From Bacteroidales bacterium (GTDB lineage Bacteria; Bacteroidota; Bacteroidia; Bacteroidales; GCA-2748055): a stretch of DNA of 64,000 nt. Below the pieces are notes generated by a model that was given only the letters and a program-made list of their open reading frames with translations, was not told the DNA's origin and searched no databases. Shown here piece after piece: positions 44,402 to 53,370 of this stretch. The position numbers and the translations under genes are program-made. Each line of letters begins with the position of its first letter. Position 1 is the first letter of the stretch. Location: NCBI GenBank assembly GCA_023138875.1, contig JAGLOO010000031.1, positions 46,351 to 110,350 on the forward strand. Reading direction: 5' to 3'.

Positions 44402-46009
44402 ATGATGATTTTTTCAGAAAACAGATACATTTATTTTGTAGTAATTCTATTGCTTAATTTACCTGTGTCAATATTTGCGCAAGTAGATTTTAATTCTTCA
44501 GATATTCCAATAATTATTATTGAAACAAACGGACAAGAGATACTGGATGAACCCAGAATTGTTGCCAATATGGGAATAATAGATAATGGCGAAAGCATGA
44601 GAAATTATCTTACTGATTCAATTAACGGATATTATGGAAAAATAAGCATTGAAATAAGAGGCGCAACTTCTCAATCCTTTCCCAAAAAGCAATATGGATT
44701 TGAAACGCAAAATGATGATGGAAGTAATAATAATTTCTCATTATTGGGTTTGCCTAGTGAAAATGATTGGATACTTTTTGCTCCCTATTCTGATAAAACT
44801 CTTATAAGAAACATACTTGCGTACAAACTGTCAGAGAGTTTAGGACATTATGCTCCTCGTACAAGATTGTGTGAATTGGTATTGAATGGAGAATATGCAG
44901 GTGTTTATGTGCTTACAGAAAAAATAAAAAGAGATAATAACAGAGTTGATATTTCAAAACTGAACCCAAATGAAATAAGTGAGGATGATTTAACTGGCGG
45001 TTATATTCTAAAAATTGATAAATCAACCGGAAGTAACTGTTATGGTTGGAGCACGGAAATTGCTAAAATTTACATTCAGAATGAATATCCGGATTGCGAT
45101 AATATTGTTCCTGAACAGAAATTATATATTCAGGATTATATCAATAGTTTCGAAGAAGCTTTATTCTCGGAACATTTTGCTGATCCTGTTAACGGATATC
45201 GACAATTTATAGATTTAGATTCATTTTTGGATTATTTTATTATTAATGAAATATCAAAAAATATCGATGCATATCGCTTGAGTACTTTTATGTATAAGGA
45301 TAAAGATAGTATGGGTGGTAAATTATCTTTTGGCCCTGTTTGGGATTACAATATTGCTTTCGGTAATGCGGATTATATGGATAGTTATAAAACAAATGGA
45401 CTAATAGCTACCAGCCATGTATGGTGGAATCGTTTATTACAGGACACAACTTTTAATAATACACTCAAAACAAGATGGAGTGAAATAAGGAAAGAAAAAT
45501 TTAGTAATGTCCGGATTTTAAATATAATAGACTCACTAGTTTACATTCTGGAAGAATCACAACAAAGAAACTTTCAAAGGTGGAATATTCTTGGAAACCA
45601 GGTTTGGCCCAATTATTACATTGGACATTCGTATGAAAGTGAAATCAGTTTTCTAAAATCATGGATAATCAACAGACTTAACTGGCTTGATATTAATCTA
45701 CCTGGCTATTATGAAGATTATAGGCCCTTTATGGATTATGAAACAAGTATCTTCCCTAATCCTTTTGATTATTTTTTTACTTATGTGTTTTCTTTAGAAG
45801 AAGCTGGTAATATTTCATTACGTTTATTCGACTCAAGTGGAAGACTAATTACAAATATCATTAATAACTCTTATTATGAAGAAGGCAAGCATAAGATAAT
45901 ATGGAATAGCTTTTTACACAATAATATAGTACCTAGCACCTTTTACATTATAACATTAGAGGTTAATGATAGAATTGTTTCAAAAGAAAAGATAATAAAG
46001 AAATTTTAA
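44402..46009 (+). CDS. CotH-kinase-family secreted protein with a type A T9SS tail
   Basis: 535 residues. Signal peptide at the start (YFVVILLLNLPVSIFAQ). The CotH domain covers residues about 25-440: ISIEIRGATSQSFPKKQYGFE, WILFAPYSDKTLIRNILAY, GEYAGVYVLTEKIKRD, GGYILKIDK, and the catalytic-type FGPVWDYNIAFGNADY. CotH homologues are atypical protein kinases. The last 75 residues (IFPNPFDYFFTYVFSLEE, LFDSSGRLITN, GKHKIIWN) form a type A sorting domain for type IX secretion. The gene is strikingly AT-rich compared with the flanking chromosome, which suggests transfer. A 27-codon remnant frame (VFKKIGQYPGNWRLVFLIAL) follows at 46032-46120. Confidence 0.88.
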   Translation: MMIFSENRYIYFVVILLLNLPVSIFAQVDFNSSDIPIIIIETNGQEILDEPRIVANMGIIDNGESMRNYLTDSINGYYGKISIEIRGATSQSFPKKQYGFETQNDDGSNNNFSLLGLPSENDWILFAPYSDKTLIRNILAYKLSESLGHYAPRTRLCELVLNGEYAGVYVLTEKIKRDNNRVDISKLNPNEISEDDLTGGYILKIDKSTGSNCYGWSTEIAKIYIQNEYPDCDNIVPEQKLYIQDYINSFEEALFSEHFADPVNGYRQFIDLDSFLDYFIINEISKNIDAYRLSTFMYKDKDSMGGKLSFGPVWDYNIAFGNADYMDSYKTNGLIATSHVWWNRLLQDTTFNNTLKTRWSEIRKEKFSNVRILNIIDSLVYILEESQQRNFQRWNILGNQVWPNYYIGHSYESEISFLKSWIINRLNWLDINLPGYYEDYRPFMDYETSIFPNPFDYFFTYVFSLEEAGNISLRLFDSSGRLITNIINNSYYEEGKHKIIWNSFLHNNIVPSTFYIITLEVNDRIVSKEKIIKKF

Positions 46010-46132
46010 AAAAAGCATAACAATTAGGCGGGATCAAAGTCTTCAAGAAGATCGGGCAATACCCAGGCAATTGGAGGTTGGTTTTTCTGATCGCACTCCT
46101 AGCAATAGCTGGGTAGAACCTGAGTAACTGAA

Positions 46133-48955
46133 TTACGATTTTCGATACTGGAAGAAAACAATGATCCCGATAAATATAGTCACAATGATCATCCAGTAAG
46201 ACATCCCTGATTTACGATAAATAGGACTGCTGTCTCCTACAACGACAAATCCTGACCAGAAATATGGGTTGGAAGTAAGATCGTCCGCAGCATCAAGGTA
46301 GTCTATCTTTGCCAACCGCATGGCTTCTTGCTTGCTCTTACCCCTCTTGAGATATCTGTAAAATGAGGTCATCAGATCAGAACTGGACTTATCGGATACC
46401 TGCCACAGGGTCATTACAATGGAGGGGCATCCTGCATAAATGAATCCTCTCGCTAAACTCATCATGCCCTCGCCTTTCTGCATTTTTCCAAATCCACTGC
46501 TGCAGGAACTGAGAACGGCCATCTTGGCATTCAGCTTCAGATTGTAGATCTCATATGCATACAACCTGTTATCTTCAGTAGTGTCACTGGTTTCAACCGT
46601 AGTAAAGGCCAGGAGGGAATGTAGAGGATTATCATCCTTCATTATGGTATGCATGGCCAGGTGCAGCACATTGTAATCGGGAGCGTATTTTTTAAAGTTG
46701 GCTTCGGTGGCTTGCTCATTTAAAAACACTTTCGACGGAACAGTTTCATTGATGCTCTGAACTTCTTTTATAATGCCAGCAAGGGGCAGGAGGAACTCAG
46801 AATCAGAAATGGACTGCCGGATCCAGGCAGTGTCAATTATATCCAGGGGATTAATATATTCAGGAGCAAATGCAAGGACTTTATTCTCCGGCGATTTACT
46901 CTGGATCCGTTCGCTAAACATAAGTGTTGATGAGTGGGAATACCCAACAGAATAATCCCTAATCATGTATGGGAGTATCAGGTAATTGATGTACTCAGTA
47001 TCAGCGTCGTCTGTGAGCAAACCCTCAAACGGGAGGTATGTTATCGCACCATCAGGAACAATGGTAAAATTTTCCCTATCAGTATATTGCAAGCATGGTT
47101 CTATCAATATCTGGTAAAACTTCCTTCCGAGTGTAACGAATCGCCTGTAATTATCATGCACTCCGTTGCTGAAATTCTGCTTATGAAGGATATTATAGTA
47201 CTCAATGCACTCACTAGCAAACTTGGGCCCAATTTCCTGCGAGAATACATTGATGCCTTTTTTATCTATTACATATGTTATCAGCATTGTATCGGTAAGG
47301 ACATATTCAATCAAAGCATCCCTGTATGGAAGTTTCTGCTGTACTTCTTTCAGGGTTACGAATTTCGGATTGTACTTAAGCTCAAAATACTTTGCATATT
47401 TGAGTTCAATATCCTGCATAAGGTCATTGTAATCATCCTTCAGATGAAATAGCTTATTCCGAAAGAAAGCTATTTGACTACTGTCAGGCTCAGCAGATAA
47501 CTGCTCCTCATACAGCATCTCTTCGTATCCCTGTATCTCACCAATAAAACGCTGTTCTTTTTCCCTAACATCAGCAGGAAGGTCTGAGAATTCCATTGCC
47601 TCAACATCTTTGATTTCACTAAACAATGCAAATGATTTACTACTTTCCGCAAACTCAAATGATTTTTCAAGGTACTGGAGCTCCCCCGTCATTTCAAACA
47701 GCAATTTGCCAACGTAGATTGCTTCATTATATATCTCTGGAATTGCAGCAGTGGCGAAGAACTTGCTGTTTTCATTTTGCATGGACAATTTCAAGGAGTT
47801 TAATGTAACTATTGTTTGTTGATATGCACGATGTGAAGCAACTAGATCATCAATTGAGTTTGATTTCTCAAATTGATGAAATAGTATTCGACTGCTTAAT
47901 ATATATAACTCAGGAAGGATCGAAGAGTATTCGTTTCTTACAGTTGCATTTAGCTCAGAAAATGATAAATCATCAAAGAATTTATTGAGATTTTTAATTC
48001 CTCTGTTAACAATTTCTATCGCTCTATCATAATTTCCTTGTTCATGTTTTATTGTTGCAATTCTATAGAGAATATTTGCATGATAGATAGTTTTATTTTT
48101 TGTAGAGTAAGGATCCAATGATTCAATAAATGATAATGCTTTCGCACAGTGTTTAAGAGCGGCTCCATATTCCTCATAAAGGATGTTAAATTCAACTATA
48201 TGATAGTAATATGTAATAGTATTACTGTGTACTTCATTTGTCATTTCACTTTCAAGGATATTTCGTGCCTTGTCAAAATAGAAACTTGCAGATTCGTATT
48301 TGTCAAGTTTGGAATAAGTTGTTGCATTTGTAATATAAAATCGAAATTGAGTATTGGGGCTGAGATTAAGGGTTTGAATGTCTATCATTGATAATTGCTC
48401 TTCTGCAAGATCATACTCTCCTAACTCAAATAGTAATTTGATATAGTTTGAAAAGATATGAGAGAAATTTGTAGTATTCTGATAGTCGTTTTTAATCAGA
48501 AAATCAAGAGCATATTCATAGTATTCCTTCGTTCTATAGAAATCATTTGTGGCCCGGATAATGTTACCCTTATTATTATAAATATTACTAAAGATCAGGC
48601 TATTAGGATCAAAAACTTTCAGGATATCTTCAGCACAGTTTAGATGGTAAAGAGCTTCGCTATTATTGTAGAATCTTCTATAGACAGAAGCTAGACATAC
48701 ATGATTATTCGCTACTCGATCATCTGGTTCATCATAACTAGAATACTGTAGTTCTAGTGCCTTTTTGAGGTAATATTCAGCAGTGTCAAGATTAATGCTG
48801 TATTCTACGTTGTACCATCCTTTGTACCCGTATTCATGAATAAGACTGCGCAACTGAGGATCCTCTACTGAACCTTCTTGCGAATAAGCCTGGAAGAAAA
48901 TTCCACTTAATGTGAAATAAACTATTACATACCTTCTGATGAATAATCTATTCAT
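46133..48955 (-). CDS. CHAT-domain (caspase-like) TPR protein
   Basis: 940 residues. A signal/anchor start (YVIVYFTLSGIFFQAYS) is followed by about 10 TPR-like helical pairs to residue 480 (NNSEALYHLNCAEDIL, YESASFYFDKARNIL, NYDRAIEIVNRGIKNL), a linker with coiled-coil character, then the CHAT peptidase domain (about 600-900). The catalytic pair is visible: His in YNVLHLAMHTIM and Cys in MAVLSSCSSGFGKMQKGEG. A C-terminal helix (YWMIIVTIFIGIIVFFQY) anchors the end. It is divergent from a GG-leader peptide gene, an arrangement seen repeatedly in Bacteroidota near ECF sigma factors. The target and trigger are unknown. The TPR half is more AT-rich than the CHAT half. Confidence 0.9.
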   Translation of the reverse strand: MNRLFIRRYVIVYFTLSGIFFQAYSQEGSVEDPQLRSLIHEYGYKGWYNVEYSINLDTAEYYLKKALELQYSSYDEPDDRVANNHVCLASVYRRFYNNSEALYHLNCAEDILKVFDPNSLIFSNIYNNKGNIIRATNDFYRTKEYYEYALDFLIKNDYQNTTNFSHIFSNYIKLLFELGEYDLAEEQLSMIDIQTLNLSPNTQFRFYITNATTYSKLDKYESASFYFDKARNILESEMTNEVHSNTITYYYHIVEFNILYEEYGAALKHCAKALSFIESLDPYSTKNKTIYHANILYRIATIKHEQGNYDRAIEIVNRGIKNLNKFFDDLSFSELNATVRNEYSSILPELYILSSRILFHQFEKSNSIDDLVASHRAYQQTIVTLNSLKLSMQNENSKFFATAAIPEIYNEAIYVGKLLFEMTGELQYLEKSFEFAESSKSFALFSEIKDVEAMEFSDLPADVREKEQRFIGEIQGYEEMLYEEQLSAEPDSSQIAFFRNKLFHLKDDYNDLMQDIELKYAKYFELKYNPKFVTLKEVQQKLPYRDALIEYVLTDTMLITYVIDKKGINVFSQEIGPKFASECIEYYNILHKQNFSNGVHDNYRRFVTLGRKFYQILIEPCLQYTDRENFTIVPDGAITYLPFEGLLTDDADTEYINYLILPYMIRDYSVGYSHSSTLMFSERIQSKSPENKVLAFAPEYINPLDIIDTAWIRQSISDSEFLLPLAGIIKEVQSINETVPSKVFLNEQATEANFKKYAPDYNVLHLAMHTIMKDDNPLHSLLAFTTVETSDTTEDNRLYAYEIYNLKLNAKMAVLSSCSSGFGKMQKGEGMMSLARGFIYAGCPSIVMTLWQVSDKSSSDLMTSFYRYLKRGKSKQEAMRLAKIDYLDAADDLTSNPYFWSGFVVVGDSSPIYRKSGMSYWMIIVTIFIGIIVFFQYRKS

Positions 48956-49183
48956 GCGGCTAAATGTAACGTAAATGAAAGAATTATTGGGATATGATGC
49001 AAGTTTATCAATGAAATCTACAAAAATATTTATTTTTCAAACACCAGATAAACAGCGAAATAACAAGGTTGATAAAATAAAAAGTAAAAAAAATGAAAAT
49101 ATCTGGGTAACGTTTGACGACAATTGGGAATTAACTGATGAAAACAATAAACAAACAGTTAATTAACCCCTAATTGCAAACGT

Positions 49184-49306
49184 TATGAAAGCTTTAAATT
49201 TCGAATCATTCGCAAAAGACAAGATCCAGGAAAAAGAACTGAATTTCTTAAAAGGTGGTGGTTCAGATGATCCGGTAAGTGATGTTTTGAATCCCCCAAG
49301 GAGATA
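49184..49306 (+). CDS. GG-leader natural-product-precursor-like peptide
   Basis: 40 residues from ATG 49184: MKALNFESFAKDKIQEKELN, then FLKGGGSDDPVSDVLNPPRR. The N-terminal part matches the leader pattern of short Bacteroidota peptides with a conserved LNFESFAKDKI-like stretch and a terminal double-Gly cleavage site, here KGG near residues 24-26. After cleavage a short tail of about 15 residues rich in Asp, Pro and Arg and without Cys would remain. Such peptides usually travel with peptidase/exporter genes or, as here, CHAT proteins; no exporter is visible nearby. It is read divergently from the CHAT gene, with 228 bp between. Confidence 0.75.
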
Positions 49307-49586
49307 AATAGGATTTCCAAGAGAATATTGATCTGACATTTAGACGGTCTTTGACCGCAAGACATATTGATCCGTGAAGTTGGTCGGGATGATTGAAGTC
49401 CCGGTACAGTGAGGCGGACGGAACAGCCAGAAACGGAAGTTCCGATAATAAAGCGTACATGAACGTGCGCATACTCTGGATAGCATGCAAGTGTGCATGC
49501 AAGAGGGAGTACAGGTTCCGAACTGGACGGCCAGAAGTGGTTGTACAGGGTTCCTGAATCCTTGAAACTAATTAAATATTGATAAT
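49307..49586 (+). other. Non-coding leader region before the anti-sigma-like gene
   Basis: No coding frame is evident over these 280 bp. It holds several short palindromes: GCATGC twice around AAGTGT (49482-49499), CGGAA-G-TTCCG near 49435, and two related GGAACxGxxxGGCCAGAA-like words (near 49418 and 49518) that may form a tandem imperfect repeat. This could be a structured 5' leader or the remnant of a deleted gene. I cannot assign a known riboswitch. Confidence 0.4.
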
Positions 49587-50342
49587 ATGAAACGAGACAG
49601 GCACATTTTACAAAAGTACCTGGACAACGAGCTCTCAGAGAAGGAGTTGGCCAGGTTTGAGCAGGAGCTCAACGCCAGTCCGGAATTATTGGTGGATCTT
49701 GACCTTTACAAAGAGGTGGATGAAGCCGTAGCAGACACAGAAGTGCTGGATTTCCGGGCCCAATTGACCGACCTGCGGGAAGAAACAAGACGATCAGAAT
49801 CCGGACGCAGGGTTTTTCGGTTTTCCAGGCCATGGCACTATGCAGCTTCAGCAGCATTGGCTCTGCTGGTGGCAATTGGTCTGGCCACAGTTCTTGGACG
49901 ACCCTTATCCAATAATGATCTATTCGTCAAGTACATGAAACCTTATGAACTGGTGCTCACCAACCGTTCGATGGACAATGAAGTTACAAAACTAGTAATG
50001 AGCAAGGCTGAATCAGCTTATCTTAATGGTGACTTCGAAGGTGCCATTCAATGGTTCAATGAGGTGCTTGAGATCAATTCAGAGAAAGTGGAAGCTGATT
50101 TCTACAAAGGAGTTTCAAGTATGGAACTTAGCAAATATGTAGATGCCAGTGAATCATTTTCAAAGGTGATCGAGCATAACGACAACCTGTTCATAAATAG
50201 AGCCGAATGGTACATGGCAGGATGTCTGCTGGCAATGGATGAAACAGACCGTGCGCGCAGGCAGTTGGCCATGATCGCATCATCTGCGCACCATTATCAT
50301 AAGGATGAAGCTGCGAAAATTCTGAAAAGGATGAAGCGATAG
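49587..50342 (+). CDS. Anti-sigma-like membrane protein with TPR tail
   Basis: 251 residues. The N-terminal 60 residues (ILQKYLDNELSEKELARFEQELNASPELLVDLDLYKEVDEAV) resemble the zinc-free anti-sigma/cytoplasmic segment found in Bacteroidota membrane regulators. A single helix follows at about residues 90-107 (YAASAALALLVAIGLATVL), then a TPR-type domain outside (AESAYLNGDFEGAIQWFNEVLEI, KYVDASESFSKVIEHND, WYMAGCLLAMDETDRARRQL). This is the usual partner type for the ECF sigma factor at 43435, displaced 5.5 kb away. A cytoplasmic histidine kinase gene follows 64 bp later. Confidence 0.78.
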   Translation: MKRDRHILQKYLDNELSEKELARFEQELNASPELLVDLDLYKEVDEAVADTEVLDFRAQLTDLREETRRSESGRRVFRFSRPWHYAASAALALLVAIGLATVLGRPLSNNDLFVKYMKPYELVLTNRSMDNEVTKLVMSKAESAYLNGDFEGAIQWFNEVLEINSEKVEADFYKGVSSMELSKYVDASESFSKVIEHNDNLFINRAEWYMAGCLLAMDETDRARRQLAMIASSAHHYHKDEAAKILKRMKR

Positions 50343-50406
50343 AGCTTACTTGCCGCCTCGGAGTGAGGTTAGGTTTATCTACTATATTGATTTATTGTTG
50401 AAGGTG

Positions 50407-51273
50407 ATGAGTGATCAACCTGATTATAAGGAGCTATTGGAGTACACGCGGCAACTGGAAGAAAAAGTTGTCTGGCTGGAGGAAAACCTGAAGCAGTTCC
50501 AGTCTGATGGAACAAGGGTTAAGACCAGATTCCTCTCCAATATTTCCCACGAGATCAGGACCCCAATGAATGCCATTATAGGATTCTCTCACCTGCTTGG
50601 TGAGGAAGATGTGGACGGTAGCCAGAGGGATACGTACATCAACCATATTACCAGGAACAGCAATTCGCTCTTAAACATGATGGACAACCTGATTGATCTT
50701 TCCCTGATTGAAACAGGTAACCTGAAACTGAAGGAAGATGTTGTTGAGATCTACCCGATGATCAGGGAACTTTACGATCAGTATAACATGGACAGATATA
50801 GGGTAAACAGGGAAAGGGTGGCACTCCTGCTTAATGTGAGAGATGCATTTAAACTGGCGAAAATCGTTACTGATAGGCAGCGCCTGTCACGAGCTTTAAG
50901 CTGTCTTATTGAAAACTCCCTGACCCAGACCAAAAAGGGCGTCGTTGAGATTGGCGCATCATTCGCCGATAAAAATACACTGGTTTTCACCATAAAGGAT
51001 AGCAGCAACATGCTGTTGCAGGAGAGAGCCAAGAAGATCTTTGAAACAACTGAAAGAGAAGAGGACTGGTATAATACCTCCGATACAATCGGACTTGGCT
51101 ATAAGCTTGCCAGGGGACTGGTGGAAGCCATGAAAGGAGAAATCATGGTCAAAGACAGTTCTTTTAAAGGTACAACCATTGAGTGCCTAATTCCGGTAAA
51201 GACAGTGACGCCAAAGTATTATCAGTCTGGCGAAGCTGACAGGATGATGATTGAACATCCAAAGGAAAAGTAA
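50407..51273 (+). CDS. Small soluble histidine kinase with a degenerate ATP lid
   Basis: 288 residues from the ATG at 50407; the frame upstream lacks conservation. It has no sensor and no membrane part: a short coiled coil (LEYTRQLEEKVVWLEENLKQ), then HisKA with phospho-His in FLSNISHEIRTPMNAIIGF and FINRNSNSLLNMMDNLIDLS-like helices. The ATPase region keeps an N box (LSCLIENSLTQTKKG) but the G1 box is FTIKDSSNMLLQERA instead of DTGxGI; the G2-like IGLGYKLARGLVEAM is partly kept. It may bind ATP weakly or act as a phosphotransfer or scaffold protein. Similar stripped kinases are frequent in Bacteroidota. Confidence 0.85.
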   Translation: MSDQPDYKELLEYTRQLEEKVVWLEENLKQFQSDGTRVKTRFLSNISHEIRTPMNAIIGFSHLLGEEDVDGSQRDTYINHITRNSNSLLNMMDNLIDLSLIETGNLKLKEDVVEIYPMIRELYDQYNMDRYRVNRERVALLLNVRDAFKLAKIVTDRQRLSRALSCLIENSLTQTKKGVVEIGASFADKNTLVFTIKDSSNMLLQERAKKIFETTEREEDWYNTSDTIGLGYKLARGLVEAMKGEIMVKDSSFKGTTIECLIPVKTVTPKYYQSGEADRMMIEHPKEK

Positions 51274-51334
51274 TTCACAGGATTGATAGTTCTGCAAACA
51301 AAGTAATTAGGGGTTTGTTATTGTTTTCAAGTTT

Positions 51335-51748
51335 TCAAAAAGGCAGATCATCAATTCCGGAGTCATTTTCCGGCGGCTGGGAAGGAAAGGGTGCATTCTG
51401 ATCAGGTAAGTTTTCCTGAACCGGGATTTCAATGGCGGGCTCGCTGGTCTCGTTTTGTGTCTTCTCAATGCGCCAGGCTTCAAGGTTTGTGAAGTAGGAT
51501 ACCTGGCCATCTTTTTCCCACTTGCGTCCTCTCAGGTTAAAGGCCACTTTAACCATGTCGTCAACGTTATACTGGTCCAGTAAGGAACATTTATCCTGGG
51601 TAGTCTGGAATTTGATTAAGTCAACGAATTCATATCCAGTAGTACCTGACGACTTGATTTCCAGAATAAATTCACGTTTCTGGAATCGTTCAGAGACCTT
51701 TTGTGTTTCGAATTTCTCTGCCAGGCGGCCGTTTATTTCGAAGCTCAT
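51335..51748 (-). CDS. DUF3127 protein (OB-fold, SSB-like)
   Basis: 137 residues. Residues 1-95 match DUF3127: MSFEINGRLAEKFETQKVSE, FQKREFILEIKS, YEFVDLIKFQTTQDKCSLLD, VKVAFNLRGRKWEKDGQVSYFTNLEAWRI, a pattern like a single-stranded-DNA-binding OB fold. The C-terminal tail is Pro/Glu-rich and ends SGIDDLPF, similar to the acidic DDxPF tip by which SSB recruits partner proteins. A role in DNA metabolism is likely but unproven. It is convergent with the histidine kinase gene. Confidence 0.9.
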   Translation of the reverse strand: MSFEINGRLAEKFETQKVSERFQKREFILEIKSSGTTGYEFVDLIKFQTTQDKCSLLDQYNVDDMVKVAFNLRGRKWEKDGQVSYFTNLEAWRIEKTQNETSEPAIEIPVQENLPDQNAPFPSQPPENDSGIDDLPF

Positions 51749-51873
51749 ATTTGAAGTTCTTTTTACAGTTGGGATTTATTATTGTGCCAAAAGTAACCAT
51801 TTCTTAAATAATACTATTGGGCAAGGAAGATTGTTTTTTATTGAAGAGAAGGCTCAATTCTGATCTATGAATC

Positions 51874-51913
51874 AAAAAAAAAGGCTGTTCGCATTGACGG
51901 ACAGCCTTTTTTA
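51874..51913 (-). terminator. Bidirectional intrinsic terminator
   Basis: AAAAAGGCTGT and ACAGCCTTTTT form an 11-bp stem with a 12-nt loop, with A and T tracts on the two sides. It lies 14 bp after the FKBP gene stop on the minus strand and would end that transcript. Confidence 0.9.
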
Positions 51914-51927
51914 ATATCCTTGATTTT

Positions 51928-52647
51928 TTATTCGATTCCGAGTAGCTCAATCTTGAATATAAGCGCCGAGTTACCTGGAATTGGACCAGTCTCCCTGGGA
52001 CCATATGCGAGATTAGATGGAATGTAGAATTTGTATATAGAACCAACAGGCATTAGTTGAAGACCTTCAGTCCATCCTAGAATAACACCATTAAGAGAAA
52101 AAGATACTGAATCTCCTGTTTCGTAGCTACTGTCAAAAACAGTCCCGTCAATGAGCGTTCCTTCATAGAAAACAGTTACCGTGGAAGTATCGGTAGGTTT
52201 AGGTCCATTGCCATCAGTGACAATTTCATATTGTAACCCGGTTTCAGTAGTAGTTACACCTTCTTTTTTGCCATTTTCCTCGAGAAATGTTATGCCCTTT
52301 TCAAGGTTTTCCATGGATGCTGATTCAGCCTCCATGGCCTCAATCTCTGAAAGAGAGATGTTTAGCTGGCGAAAAACGGCCTGGGCAGTCATCTGATCAA
52401 ATACTGATGAATCAGACAGAACCTGGTTCATTCCTGATGCGATCAATCCTGCATTGGCATCCCATGGTGCACCGCCAAGATCGTAACCCAGGCTAAGTCC
52501 CAGGAAATAATTGAGGGAGTCGGATTGGTTTTTCATTGTAATCTGACCTTCCGATCTAATACCATTCATGCCTGCACCGATGAAGTATCCACCAACCAGT
52601 GCTGCAACTGCTACTACTATGAGTGTGATAATTTGTCTGTTGTTCAT
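51928..52647 (-). CDS. FKBP-type peptidyl-prolyl cis-trans isomerase, Mip-like
   Basis: 239 residues. An N-terminal helix (IITLIVVAVAALVGGYFIGA) anchors it to the membrane with the rest in the periplasm. Residues about 40-125 form the dimerisation helix region (SDSLNYFLGLSLGYDLG, FRQLNISLSEIEAMEAE). The FKBP domain follows (TETGLQYEIVTDGNGPKP, VTVFYEGTLIDGTVFDSSYE, ILGWTEGLQLMPVGSIYKFYIPS, LAYGPRETGPIPGNSALIFKIELL), with the usual aromatic pocket residues. It assists folding of exported proteins. It is followed by a strong terminator; MnmD-like gene is upstream on the same strand (63-bp gap). Confidence 0.95.
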   Translation of the reverse strand: MNNRQIITLIVVAVAALVGGYFIGAGMNGIRSEGQITMKNQSDSLNYFLGLSLGYDLGGAPWDANAGLIASGMNQVLSDSSVFDQMTAQAVFRQLNISLSEIEAMEAESASMENLEKGITFLEENGKKEGVTTTETGLQYEIVTDGNGPKPTDTSTVTVFYEGTLIDGTVFDSSYETGDSVSFSLNGVILGWTEGLQLMPVGSIYKFYIPSNLAYGPRETGPIPGNSALIFKIELLGIE

Positions 52648-52710
52648 TTGTTTAACAATTTTGAAAAATAATGAACTGCGAAGATATAAGAAATATTATA
52701 GACCACACAA

Positions 52711-53370
52711 TTATATTCTGGTGGCCCGGATCATTTCCCATTTTCCAGGTGGCCCGGGTACTCTTTCCACTTTGAATCCGCAGGAAACCAGATCCCTACG
52801 CACACTTCCCTTGGCAGTATAACTTACCAGTATCCCCCCTGGATTTATTAGTTCGTATAGCTTTGAAAAGATATTAGGTGTCCACAGCTGTGGTTGTTTA
52901 TCGGGGGCAAAGGCATCATAGTATACCAGGTCGAACCTGCCCATGGGATCCATGGATCGGATATCAGATTGCTCTTTATAGATACTGAAACTCTCTGTCA
53001 GGTTGAATTGTTTTCCCCAGGGTGCTTCATGCATCTTCAACAGGCTCCCCGATGGAATTCCATCGATAATACGCTCGAAATTAAGCTGGCCAAATTCAGC
53101 AGGTTCAAGGGGATATTTTTCTACTGCATGGTAATACACTTCGATCCTAATCTTTTCAGATTCAATAAGAGTAAGCATCATGTTTAGACCGGTGCCAAGT
53201 CCGATTTCCAGGATGTGCATAGGGGATCTGGAAATTGTATGAAAGCCCTGGTTGATAAATACATGCATAGATTCCTGCAGTGCACCATGGATTGAATGAT
53301 AGGATTCGTCAAGCCCGGTCACGTATACTGTGTGGGAACCATCTTCGGTTAGCCGCAGTTCTCTTTCCAT
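52711..53370 (-). CDS. mnmD: MnmD-like tRNA-modifying methyltransferase
   Basis: 219 residues from the ATG at 53370; an in-frame ATG 21 bp upstream adds MKLYFCC only. The family pattern is complete: LRLTEDGSHTVYVTGLDESYHSIHGA, ILEIGLGTGLNMMLT (SAM site), FDLVYYDAFAPDKQPQLWT and GGILVSYTAKGSVRRDLVSCGF. This is the methyltransferase half (DUF752) of MnmC, which makes the last step of 5-methylaminomethyl-2-thiouridine in tRNA; stand-alone MnmD is common in Bacteroidota. It is monocistronic or shares a transcript with the FKBP gene. Confidence 0.9.
   Translation of the reverse strand: MERELRLTEDGSHTVYVTGLDESYHSIHGALQESMHVFINQGFHTISRSPMHILEIGLGTGLNMMLTLIESEKIRIEVYYHAVEKYPLEPAEFGQLNFERIIDGIPSGSLLKMHEAPWGKQFNLTESFSIYKEQSDIRSMDPMGRFDLVYYDAFAPDKQPQLWTPNIFSKLYELINPGGILVSYTAKGSVRRDLVSCGFKVERVPGPPGKWEMIRATRI

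Noticed and set aside
46032..46120. Small gene after CotH (27 codons, VFKKIGQYPGNWRLV...)
   Set aside because: No start codon after the preceding in-frame stop; noted only as a remnant.
48966..49113. GTAACGT words at 48966-48972 and 49107-49113 as ECF sigma promoters
   Set aside because: Two short words, one in the wrong orientation for the CHAT gene, and no matching second element; not enough evidence.
48975..49166. 63-residue plus-strand frame before the GG-leader peptide
   Set aside because: Lys/Asn-rich translation of AT-rich DNA with no domain or signal; it lies in the promoter region between two divergent genes.
49307..49586. Known riboswitch upstream of the anti-sigma-like gene
   Set aside because: Short palindromes exist, but no conserved core of a riboswitch class that I know could be recognised.
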